Of a stretch of 64,000 nt of DNA, positions 31,588-42,118 are shown in pieces. The notes under the pieces are model-generated. The model was given only the letters and a program-made list of their open reading frames with translations, was not told the origin of the DNA and made no database searches. Made by a program: the position numbers and the translations under genes. The stretch is from Scilla litardierei. Its lineage: Eukaryota > Streptophyta > Magnoliopsida > Asparagales > Asparagaceae. The stretch lies in assembly GCA_030789695.1 (NCBI GenBank), contig CM061142.1, positions 47,495,987 to 47,559,986 on the forward strand, in the 5' to 3' direction. Within the stretch, counting starts at the first letter, position 1; each line of letters opens with the position of its first letter.

Positions 31588-34444
31588 TGTCACGCCACGC
31601 TTCCCAAAAATATGGAGGCGAGGCGTGAGAAGGTCCACTCAGACTTGAAGCTGCGAAGCTGCAAGTCTGATAAGCGTCAATAAACTTCAAATGGCAGGTC
31701 CTTGCAAATGTGATACGAAAAAAGAATAATAATAAAGAAAGAGACATAAAATAGCCAATCTCAGAATGTCCAACAATAAGTTCCAACATCACAGAAAAGC
31801 CACCAGGCTGAAAAGAAAAAGAGTCTAAGGCCCAAGCATGGCCCACAAAAGTACAACGTATGGAAAGTAAAGGTGCTACGCACCGACAACTAACAACAAC
31901 CTAAAAAAAGAAGTAACTCAGAACAGTCTCTAAGACTGGTCACCGGTGTCCACAAACTCCTCGTCAAATGTGGGCTCTGGCTCAGCGTCAGCAAACACCA
32001 CGTCCTCAGCAACGGTCTCTGGCACAGGGTCTAACATGTGACACCCAAAAGAGCAAGGGCACATGTCAGCAAGTCTACAAAGACTTGTGCAAGGAAGCTG
32101 AAAGTAAAGCAAGCAACCTAGCAGTTCTAGCATGATGCAATGACATGGTAGTTAAAGTAAGAGTGCAACAGGTAAAGTAAAGTACGACATGCAACTAGCA
32201 TGGCCTGGCAAGAGTAGCAAACTACTAACAATCACAAGTCACGTTTTCATGTCGTGCACAGAGTTCACGCCTTACAGCTGAAGTGGTTGTACGGGCACAC
32301 TTCTACGCTGAGTGGTCGCTCAACCCTACCACTCCACGTGTATCGAGCCAGGGCTTGAATTCTCGCTTCTGGATCACGAGCCAGGAAGTGTTTTTCAATA
32401 TGGCATAGGGGTGCACCTTGCCTCAACAAGCAAGTACAAGTATAGTAGCGTGTGCTACGAATGCAACAATCAGACATGGATGGCATGACATGGCAAGCTG
32501 TAATTTAAACGCATACAGTTAAGGAATTTAAACATGGAAGTTACAAATGCATGAACAAAACAAGTTACAAATGCATGAACAAAACAAGTTAAAGGGTTGG
32601 ATATAGCTTCGTTGTCAAGCTAGATCAAATAAGGTGACGGATCTAGTTTCGTTGTCAAACTAGATCAAATAGGCGTCTAGGCAGCTATAATTTCACTGCC
32701 TAGTCTCTTTTACGCTACGGTACAAAAAGTGGCCTAAAACATGGCATAAACAAGCAACGGGCAAGTTTCACTTGCCTGAAAACCGACGTCTGAAAACACC
32801 GTCCAAAGTCCACAAGTCACAACCAACCTATGTGCACAAGTCCACCTGCCTACATTCCCATTTTAAATTATCTTAATTAGTGATTCTAAAACATTTAAAA
32901 ACATCAATTTTAATCTTGATTAACAGGCTGTGGTTGGGGGTCCTAGGGGTGCAGAACGTTACCTCAACACGACGCGAAAGCTACATTGGCGTCGGGTAGC
33001 GACGCCAGGGGTTGGAATATAAGAACGCGCTCCTAGTCCAATTTCCAGATCAGATTCCTCGCTCGAATAGTCTGGGCAGCAACCAAATCAACGAACAAAG
33101 ATTCCAAAGCTAACACGTGCGACGAAGAGCTACGACGTGTCGCAATGTCAAAATAGTCCAACGGCGAAGAAGAAGCACTTGGGTGGGACCCACAGCAGTT
33201 CTAGGGGTCAATAGGGGACCCACAACAACTCTGGAGAACTTGGGGGGCCCACGGTGGCAAGCGGTGCGACGGATGCGGGGTTGCGACGAACGTCGCTCGG
33301 TGACACCGAGCCGCTGCGAGAGATTCTCTCGGTCAGACCAAGAGATCACAGCGGGGGGTCGGTCGCAGTGCAGCGGAGAGCGTTGCAAGGCTTGGGCGCT
33401 CGGTCACAGCGGCCCGGTGTGAGGGAATCTGTCGTTTGGGGCGAGCGGATGCGGGGGCTGCAGCGAGGCGGGTTGCAACAGAGCGGGGGAGCGGGCGATG
33501 CGGGGAGCTCTTCAGTCGGTGCGGGCGGGAGCGTCAGTCGGTGCAGGGGTTTCAACGTTGCGGAGCGGAGCGGAGGCGGGGAAATCTCTCGGTCAGACTG
33601 AGAGATGTCCTCGGTCGTAGCGGGGAGCGGGCGATGCAATGAAGCAGCGGGCGCTTGGTGCGGTGCGGAGCAGCGGTGCGGGTGGGGCTCTCGGTCAGAC
33701 CGAGGAAAATAAAGGAAATCCGTCGGTCGGGCACGGGTGGCTGCGAGCTGTGGTTGCGACGATCGTCGCAAGTGTAGATGCAAAAGTTTGGGGGGTTTTT
33801 GTGACGGATAGGGTTGATTTCTTGAGGGAAATGGGTTTCCTAAGCCACCTATATATAGTGTAGATGGGTTTGACCAAGTCTAGGGTTTAATTTGAATTAA
33901 AATTTCTTTTAAATCAATTTTAAACCCAAAATATCACCCACACTATATCTCTAGCTATAGGGGTGCGGCCAAGGGGCTAGGATTTGGGTGAAAAATGTTT
34001 TGAAGAGTTATAATCTAATAGAAATTATATTGGGTCGAAAATACTTTAAAACATAGTATTTACAAATATTTAAAGCTTTGCTAAAAATGTAAAGTAGGTC
34101 AAATGGAATCCGAAAATTGTGAAATAAATATTGGGGTGATCGGGACGATGAGAGAAAGAAAACTAAGTAGACGGTTCTCAATTTCGACCTCGGGCGACGA
34201 AACTAAAAATAGAAACGTCTCACGTCAAAAGTGAAAATCGCAACGTCTCTTCGAATAAGATCAAATCGTTGGAGAACGACCCGAGAAATGTTGTTCCAAG
34301 TGAGTGCCACAATTTAATACTCTCAGGGACGATCACAACGACATATCACACCAAAGTGTTCAAAAACAAACAAAGTCTAAAATAGATACGTGCACGATCA
34401 AACCTACGTGCACGTAAAACGTACAGCGAAAACAGACCGTTACA
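31588..34444 (-). repeat. Element C LTR, middle copy
   Basis: This 2857-bp LTR begins TGTAACGGTCTG (34444) and ends GCGTGACA (31588) on the minus strand. It serves at once as the 3' LTR of internal copy 2 and the 5' LTR of internal copy 1. A minus-strand TATATATA lies at 33857-33850. The GC-rich U3 part (33110-33730) contains four CTCGGTC-A-GACCGAG palindromes, three of them damaged. GC-rich frames on both strands here are not genes. No standard tRNA primer site was recognised next to the internal side. Confidence 0.88.
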
Positions 34445-34458
34445 TCCTCCCCACCTTA
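34445..34458 (-). promoter_or_regulatory. Polypurine tract of element C
   Basis: On the minus strand TAAGGTGGGGAGGA directly precedes TGTAACGG of the LTR. Confidence 0.88.
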
Positions 34459-34485
34459 GAAATGATTCTGTCCTCGGAATCAACA

Positions 34486-37400
34486 TCAAGCACTGCTTGG
34501 GAAGATGTGCGGGAAGCGCTCTCTCATGTCATCCTCACGCTCACAGGTAGACACCCCAGGGGAACCGTGACGCCACTGCACTCGAACCAAGTCGACGGTC
34601 TTATTCCTCAGCTGCTTCTACCGTCGATCCAGAATCTCAACTGGCTACTGATCATAAGACAGATCCGGACGAACCTTGATCTCCGAGAAATCCACAGCAT
34701 GGGACGGATCACTAACGTATCGACGTAACTGAGATACGTGAAATACGTCGTGAACACCCTCCAGCGACGGCGGCAATGCCAAGCGATAAGCCACAGCTCC
34801 AACTCTCTCCAGAACATCAAACAGCCCAATGTACCTCGGACTCAACTTGCCTCTCTTCCCAAATCGAATAACTCTGCGGTTCGGAGAAATCTTCAGAAAG
34901 ACATGATCTCCAGGCTGAAACTCCAAAGGCCTCCGTTTAGCGTCGGCCCAATGCTTGAAACGGTCCTGTGCGATCCTCAGCTTCTCCCGGATGTTCCTCA
35001 CAACATCCATGGCCTCCATGATCACCTCTGGTCCTAACAGCTCCCGATCTCCAATGTCATCCCAGCTCAGTGGCGATCGACATTTCTTCCCATATAGCGC
35101 GGCGAATGGCACCATGCCAATACTCGTCTGGTAGCTGTTATTGTAGGCAAACTCAACATGATGGAGATGATCCTCCCAAGATCCCTTGAAGTCCAACATG
35201 CACACCTTCAGCATGCCTCCAAAATCTGAATCGTCCTCTCGGACTGGCCATCCGTCTGCGGGTGGAACGCCGTGCTGAAACTCAGACTCGTACCCAAGCT
35301 CTTCTGCAGACTCTGCCAAAACCGAGACATGAATCTCATGTCTCTGTCCGACACTATACTCACGGGGACTCCGTGAAGTCGTACGATCTTCTGCACGATT
35401 CACGTTACATCACTATCTAAACTAGGGAAAGGAAATAAAATCGGAGAGTAAAAGAATTTACCTCCATATATCTCCTCGCTAGCGTCTCAGTAGACTGTCC
35501 TACTCGGAAGGGAATAAAGTGCGCGGATTTGGTCAGTCGGTCTACGATCACCCAAATCGTGTCATTTTGCTTCGGACTCCGAGGTAGTCCAGTCACGAAA
35601 TCCAAAGTGATGTGTTACCACTTCCACTCCGGAATCGGAAGCGGTTGTAGCAACCCTGCCGTACGCTGATGCTCCGCCTTTACCTGCGGGCAAACCAGAC
35701 ACTTGGCCACACTCCGAGCCACAGTTCACTTCATACCATGCCACCAATAGTTTAGGCGATGATCCTTGTACATCTTGGTACCACCAGGATGTACAGAATA
35801 CAGCGAACTGTGTGCCTCAACCAATAACTCATCTCTGATATCTCCAGCTGGCACACACAACCTGGCTCCATACCTCAACAAGCCATCCTCATGAATCAAG
35901 AAGTCAGTCCACAGACCGGCTTCCACCTGCTCCCGAATCTTCGCCAGCTTAGCATCTCCAGCCTGTCCAGCCTTGATCATATCCACGATCTTCGACTGTA
36001 TCTGCATACTCATCAACGAAGAAGTCTCTCCAGGAAGAATAATCTCAATACCAGACTCACAAAAATTCTGCTGCAATCTCCACTACGAAGTCAACATCAT
36101 CACCGCTGGAAGTCTGCTCAGCGCATCCGAAACCACATTCACCTTGCCAGGGTGATACTGCAAGTCAATCTCATAATCTGCCATGAGCTCCAACCATCGA
36201 CGCTGTCGCATGTTGAGCTCCTTCTGAGTAAAAATGTACTTCAAGCTTTTATGATAGGTGAAGATCTTCACCTTCTCACTCAGCAGGAAGTGCCTCCAAA
36301 TCTTCAGCGTAAACACGACTACAGCCAACTCCAAATCGTGTGTCGAGTAATTCTTCTCATGAGCCTTAAGCTGACGAGAAGCATGCGCAACCACGTGCCC
36401 ATACTGGTGCAAAACACAACAGAGACCTTTGCCAAAAGCATCGCAAAAGATCTCGAATCCTCCACTCCGATCAGGCACATCAAGAACAGGGGCAGTCGTC
36501 AACCTCTCCTTCAGAACATCAAAGGCCTTCTCACAATCATCAGACCAAACAAATGGTACATCCTTCCACGTCAATCTGGTCATCGGATCAGCAATACGGG
36601 AGAAGTCCTTAATGAAGCGCCGATAATAACCTGCAAACCCAAGGAAACTCCTGATCTCAGACGCTGACTGTGGAACAGGCCATTCTCTGATAGCCTTAAT
36701 CTTCTCGGAATCCACCGAAATACCATCGCCTGACACCACATGCCCGAGAAAAGCAACTCTATCCAGCCAAAACTCGCAGTTAGAATACTTAGCATACAAA
36801 CGATGCTTTCTCAAGATCTCCAACACTGTCCTCAAGTGCGACGCATGCTCTTCCTCTGACCTTGAGTAGATTAAGATGTCGTCAATAAAGATAACGACAA
36901 ACTTATCCAGAAGGTCGTAGAAGATCAGATTCATCAAGTTCATAAAAACTGTGGGCGCATTGGTTACACCGAAGGGCATAACCACGAACTCGTAGTGACC
37001 ATACTTCGTCCTGAACGTTGTCTTCTGAATATCTTCCTTCTTCACCTTGAGCTGATGATAACCACTCCTCAGATCTAACTTAGAGAACATCCTCGATCCT
37101 CCAAGCTGATCAAAAATGTCATCTATACGAGGCAATGGATATTTATTCTTGATGGTCACAGCATTCAGCTCCCTGTAGTCCACGCACATGCAACGCGAAC
37201 CATCCTTCTTCTTCACCAGTAGAACCGGCGCTCCCCACGGCGACACACTAGGATTGATGTAACCCTTCTGCAAAAGCTCATCCAGCTGCCTACGCAACTC
37301 CTCCAACTCAGCTGGAGCCATACGATACGGCGCCTTCGAAATAGGCTGCGCTCCCGGAATAAGATTGATCGAAAACTCGAGGACTCGATCGGGCGGCAGT

Positions 37401-37881
37401 CCAGACATCTCCTCGGGGAAGACGTCTTCGAATTCATGCACCACAGCTGGTCTACTCTGCTCCATCTGCATAGCAACGAGCTCCATCGGTCTGGCCCAAA
37501 ATCTGACAGGGCCAAGTGAACTGCTACCCCAACTGAACTCAAACACTGGATGTCATGGGATCTCAAACACCACCTTCTTCCTTCGACAATCGATCGTAGC
37601 ATAGAAACTCGCTAGCCAATCCATCCCAAGCACGGCGTCATAGTTGATGATGTCGTGGACAATAAAATCAGCGTAAAGCTCATGTTCACAGACCACCAAA
37701 GCGCAAGAATTGCAACCACGATGCACCGAGATCACGCCATTTCCTGTAACGATGTTCCAACTCTTGGGAAGAGGGGATGTCGTCAAGGAATGCTTCTCTA
37801 CGAAGCTCTGGGATATAATACACATCGATGCACCAGAGTCAAAGAGGACTCGTGCAGGAAATGTGCAAACCAAAATCACAC
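34486..37881 (-). pseudogene. pol: Element C copy 2 pol: protease, RT, RNase H, integrase, chromodomain
   Basis: Starting at the exon after the 116-bp intron (GVILVCTF), the region encodes: a protease with LFDSGAS at about 37850; RT with the [19 protein letters not shown] and FIDDILIYS motifs (the last near 36880); RNase H (about 36480-36150), where the usual TDHKSL has become TYHKSL, losing a catalytic Asp; an integrase zinc region (HPGGTKMY..CLVC) and core ([26 protein letters not shown]); a C-terminal GDHVFLK segment; and a chromodomain-like end (about 34660-34490, LRNKTVDLVRVQW). A 71-bp intron interrupts the integrase. In-frame stops include sites near 37555, 36080 and 35725, and two before the chromodomain. 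A one-base deletion lies near 35215. Chromodomains direct integration into heterochromatin. Confidence 0.92.
35391..35461 (-). other. Predicted 71-bp intron inside the integrase of C copy 2
   Basis: On the minus strand GAG|GTAAAT (donor base 35461) pairs with GTGCAG|AAG (last intron base 35391). Removing 71 bp joins the ARRYME block to the KIVRLHGVP block in phase 0, the order expected in chromovirus integrases. Without splicing the frame breaks and hits stops. The region is AT-rich compared with its flanks. Confidence 0.65.
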
Positions 37882-37997
37882 CTAACAGCCAATCTAACAA
37901 TCAAACCCTATTCTAACAAACAATCATATGCAATCAACCAAACATAAGCTAACAACCAGAACTAACTAAGAAAGGAAACAACTAGACAGAGGGTTAC
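37882..37997 (-). other. Predicted 116-bp intron between gag and protease (C copy 2)
   Basis: Donor GCAG|GTAACCC (first intron base 37997) and acceptor CTGTTAG|GT (last base 37882) flank T-rich sequence. Splicing restores the frame from the EFIAG end of gag to the GVILVCT start of protease, phase 1. Copy 1 has the same intron (18117-18002), and B keeps the same donor (GCAG|GTAATT at 42698). Confidence 0.68.
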
Positions 37998-39114
37998 CTG
38001 CGATAAACTCATCTACAGCCTCGCTCTCCACTGCAGTCATCAGGAAAGCCTGCCTCCTCGGCTAAACAGCCTGCTGAAACGCCTGCTTCTGTGGAATGAG
38101 AGGCGCTCCACGTCCAGCAGGTACATATGCTCTCTGCTGCAATGGATGGGCTGTAACTGGTCCCCTCTGTAGCTGTGCTCCAGCAGGTCCTCTCCTCATC
38201 TGGTTCGCATGCTGACAATCCTTCGCTACATGAGTAGCATCTCCACAGATCAGGCATTGCCCCAGAAATCTCCTGCACTGCTCCTTAATGTGTCCAGTCT
38301 TGCCGTAGAAATGGAAAGTCTTCTGAGTAGGCCCTCCTGGCCTCTTGAACTGCACTGGCTGATTAGGCTTGAACCCAGGCCTAACCACTCATCTGGCCTG
38401 CTCCATAGGCCTCTTTCCAGCTCCAGAAGTCTGTCCTCTCTTCTGCCTCGTAATCAGCTCCTGTCTCCTAGCAGCTACCAGCAACTTCTGATACGACTCC
38501 AGATCTGACGAAGACATCAGGCTCTGCAAGTCTAGGGAAAGGCCCTGCACAAACCTCTGAGCCGTCTCCTCAGCATCCTCTACCATCTTTGGTGCGAAAC
38601 GACTCAGCCTGGTGAACTCCTGATGGTACTGGTCCACCGTCAGATTTCCCTGCTTCAGCTTAATGAATCGCTGCAACATCTCCCTCCTGGCAGCCTTCGG
38701 AAAGTACTCCTCATCGAATCTGGACTTGAAAGTAGCCCAAGGTATCAGCTTCGTCAACAGCTCCTCCTCTGCATCCCACCAGTTGCGGGCATTATCCCTG
38801 AGCTGCTTCTTCACCAACTCAACCCATCCAGTCGGGTTGTTCTTTGACATCTTCAGATTATCCTCGGTATTTCTGATCCACTCCTCAGCAGCTAACGGTC
38901 CTTCAGATCCATCAAAGTAAGTCGGGCCCAGCTCCCGAAACAGCTTCGCTCCCGACTCGTAGCGAAGGGCATTCTGGGTATTCTAAAGCATACCCTGCTG
39001 CACCTGCATCATCTGATGCATCATCTTCATGATCTCAGCATTGGTGGGCTCTCTATCCGGAACCTCAACACGATTGGGCCCACCACCAGCTCGGGTCTGT
39101 CGTCTTCCAGCCAT
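37998..39114 (-). pseudogene. gag: Element C copy 2 gag, decayed
   Basis: The ATG at 39114 gives the same N-terminus as copy 1. In-frame stops come from CAG to TAG (near 38983 and 38064) and probably CGA to TGA (near 38391). The Retrotrans_gag core, including LQRFIKLKQGNLTVDQYH, is continuous across the position where D inserted in copy 1. The first zinc knuckle has lost two Cys (FHFYGKTGHIKEQC); the second is intact (CLICGDATHVAKDC). Confidence 0.88.
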
Positions 39115-39259
39115 CTAATGACATAGAAAACGAACAAAAATTAGACTCAAAGCTTATGACTTGGATGTTGTAATTTATTTATTGGATGTCCTATAATTAT
39201 TATCGTTATTCCGATAATTCGCAGTTGCAAGAGAACCTGCATGGGCCACCAACAAAACC

Positions 39260-42118
39260 TATCACGCCCCGCTTCCCAAAAATATGGAGGCGAGGCGTGA
39301 GAAGGTCCGCTCAGACTTGAAGCTGCGAAGCTGCAAGTCTGATAAGCGTCAATAAACTTCAAATGGCAGGTCCTTGCAAATGCGATACGAAACAAGAATA
39401 ATAATCAAGAAAGGGACATAAAATAGCCAATCTCAGAATGTCCAACAATAAGTTCCAACATCACAGAAAAGCCACCAAGCTGAAAAGAAAAAGAGTCTAA
39501 GGCCCAAGCATGGCCAACAAAAGTACAACATACGGAAAGTAAAGGTGCTACGCACCGACAACTAACAACAACCTAAAAAAAGAAGTAACTCAGAACAGTC
39601 TCTAAGACTGGTCACCGGTGTCCACAAACTCCTCGTCAAACGTGGGCTCCGGCTCAGCGTCAGCAAACACCACGTCCTCAGCAACGGTCTCTGGCACAGG
39701 GTCTAACATGTGACACCCAAAAGAGCTAGGGGCACATGTCAGCAAGTCTACAAAGACTTGTGCAAGGAAACTGAAAGTAAAGCAAGCAACCTAGCAGTTC
39801 TAGCATGATGCAATGATATGGCAGTTAAAGTAAGAGTGCAACAGGTAAAGTAAAGTACGACAGGCAACTAGCATGGCATGGCAAGAGTAGCAAACTACTA
39901 ACAATCACAAGTCACATTTTCATGTCGTGCACAGAGTTCACGCCTTACAGCTGAAGTGGTTGTACGGGCCCACTTCTACGCTGAGTGGTCGCTCAACCCT
40001 ACCCCTCCACGTGTATCGATCCAGGGCTTTACCCCCGAACGTGAATGCTCGTTTCTGGATCACGAGCCAGGAAGTGTTTTTCAATATGGCATATGGGTGC
40101 ACCTAGCCTCAACAAGCAAGTACAAGTATAGTAGCGTGTGCTACAAATGCAACAATCAGACATGGATGGCATGACATGGCAAGCTGTAATTTAAACGCGT
40201 ATAGTTAAGGAATTTAAACATGGAAGTTACAAATGCATGAACAAAACAAGTTAAAGGGTTGGATCTAGCTTTGTTGTCAAGCTAGACCAAATGAGGTGAC
40301 GGATCTAGTTTCGTTGTCAAACTAGATCAAATAGGCGTCTAGGCAGCTATCATTTCACTGACTAGTCTCTTTTACGCTACAGTACAAAAAGTGGCCTAAA
40401 ACATGGCCTAAAAAGCAACGGGCCAGTTTCACTTGCCTGAAAACCGACGTCTGAAAAACACCGTCCAAATTCCACAAGTCACAACCAACCTACGTGCACA
40501 AGTCCACCAGCCTACATTCCCATTTTAAATTATCTTAATTAGTGATTCTAAAACATTTAAAAACATCAATTTTAATCTTGATTAACAGGCTGTGGTTGGG
40601 GTCCTAGGGGTGCAGAACGTTACCTCAACACGACGCGAAAGCTACACTGGCGTCGGGTAGCGACGCTAGGGGTTGGAATATAAGAACGCGCTCCTAGTCC
40701 AATTTCCATATCAGATTCCTCGCTCGAATAGTCTGGGTAGTAACCAGATCAACGAACCAAGATTCCAAAGCTAGCTCATGCGACGAAGAGCTACGACATG
40801 TCGCAACGTCAAAATCGTCCAACGGCGAAGAAGAAGCACTTAGGTGGGACCCACAGCAGTTCTAGGGGTCAATGGGGGACCCACAACAACTCTGGAGAAC
40901 TTGGGGGGCCCACGGTGGCAAGCGGTACGACGGATGCGAGGTTGCGACGAACGTCGCTCGGTCAGACCGAGCCGCTGCGAGAGATTCACTCGGTCAGACC
41001 GAGAGATCACAGCGGGGGGTCGGTCGTAGTGCAGCAGAGAGTGTTGCAAGGCTGGGCGCTCGGTCACAGCGGCCCGGTGCGAGGGAATCTGTCGGTCGGG
41101 GCGAGCGGATGCGGGGGCTGCAGTGAGGCGGGTTGCAACAGAGAGGGGGAGCGGGCGATGAGGGGGAGCACTTCGGTCGGTGCGGGTGGGAGCGTCGGAC
41201 GGTGCGGGGGTTGCAACGTTGCAGTTGCAATGTTGCGGAGCGGAGCGGAGGCGGGGAAATCTCTCGGTCAGACCGAGAGATGTCCTCGGTCGTAGCGGGG
41301 AGCGGGCGATGCAATGAAGCGACGGGCGATTGGTGCGGTGCAGAGTAGCGGTGCGGGCGGGGCTCTCGGTCAGACCGAGGAAAATCAAGGAAATTCATCG
41401 GTCGGGCACGGGCGGCTGCGAGCTGCGGTTGCGACGATCGTCGCAAGTGTAGATGCGAAAGTTTGGGGGGTTTTTGTGACGGATAGGGTTGATTTCTTGA
41501 GGGAAATGGGTTTCCTAAGCCACCTATATATAGTGTAGATGGGTTTTACCAAGTCTAGGGTTTAATTTGAATTAAAATTGCTTTTTAATCAATTTTAAAC
41601 CCAAAATATCACCCACACTATATCTCTAGCTATATGGGTGCGGCCAAGGGGCTAGGATTTGGGTCAAAAATGTTTTGAAGAGTTATAATCTAATAGAAAT
41701 TATATTGGGTCGAAAATACTTTAAAACTTAGTATTTAAAAATATTTAAAGCTTTGCTAAAAATGTAAAGTAGGTCAAATGGAATCCGAAAATTGTGAAAT
41801 AAATATTGGGATGATCGGGACGACGAGAGAAAGAAACTAAGTAGACGGTTCTCAATTTCGACGTCGGGCGACGAAACTAAAAATAGAAATGTCTCACGTC
41901 AAAAGTGAAAATCGCAACGTCTCTTCGAATAAGATCCAATCGTGGGAGAACAACCCGAGAAATGTCATTCCAAGTTAGTGCCACAATTTAATACTCTCAG
42001 AGACGATCACAACGACATATCACACCAAAGTGTTCAAAAACAAACAAAGTCTAAAATAAATACGTGCACGATCAAACCTACGTGCACGTAAAACGTACAG
42101 CGAAAACAGACCGTTACA
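39260..42118 (-). repeat. Element C LTR, outer (5') copy
   Basis: This 2859-bp LTR is collinear with 31588-34444. Its inner end has changed from TGACA to TGATA on the minus strand. The minus-strand TATATATA lies at 41532-41525. Four perfect CTCGGTC-A-GACCGAG palindromes lie at 40957-40971, 40989-41003, 41263-41277 and 41365-41379. Confidence 0.9.
40957..41379 (-). repeat. Four CTCGGTC-A-GACCGAG palindromes in the C LTR
   Basis: Each is a perfect 7-bp inverted repeat around one A, lying on the U3 side of the TATA box. In the middle LTR the matching sites (about 33296, 33330, 33588, 33691) carry changes such as GACCAAG and GACTGAG. Confidence 0.88.

Larger units (their letters stand above)
17346..42118 (-). 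mobile_element. Element C: Tekay/Del-like chromovirus, tandem three-part structure on the minus strand
   Basis: Read on the minus strand, C is: LTR (42118-39260), full internal region (39259-34445), second LTR (34444-31588), then a second internal region (31587-17346) that stops in the middle of pol and is itself split by D. LTRs begin TGTAACGGTC and end GGCGTGACA. Gag, protease, reverse transcriptase, RNase H, integrase and a chromodomain are all recognisable. The LTR-internal-LTR-internal order is expected from unequal recombination between LTRs. The left side was then lost in a deletion that also removed the end of the B 5' LTR. The right flank is ATTTT; its left partner is gone. Confidence 0.88.

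Noticed and set aside
33110..33783. Several GC-rich frames on both strands (also 40798-41446)
   Set aside because: They lie in the GC-rich U3 part of the C LTR, occur in all frames and differ in length between the two LTR copies.
35391..35461. Frameshift in the C integrase
   Set aside because: I first read this as a simple indel; consensus splice sites at both ends and exact restoration of the integrase order favour an intron. The shift near 35215 remains a true one-base deletion.
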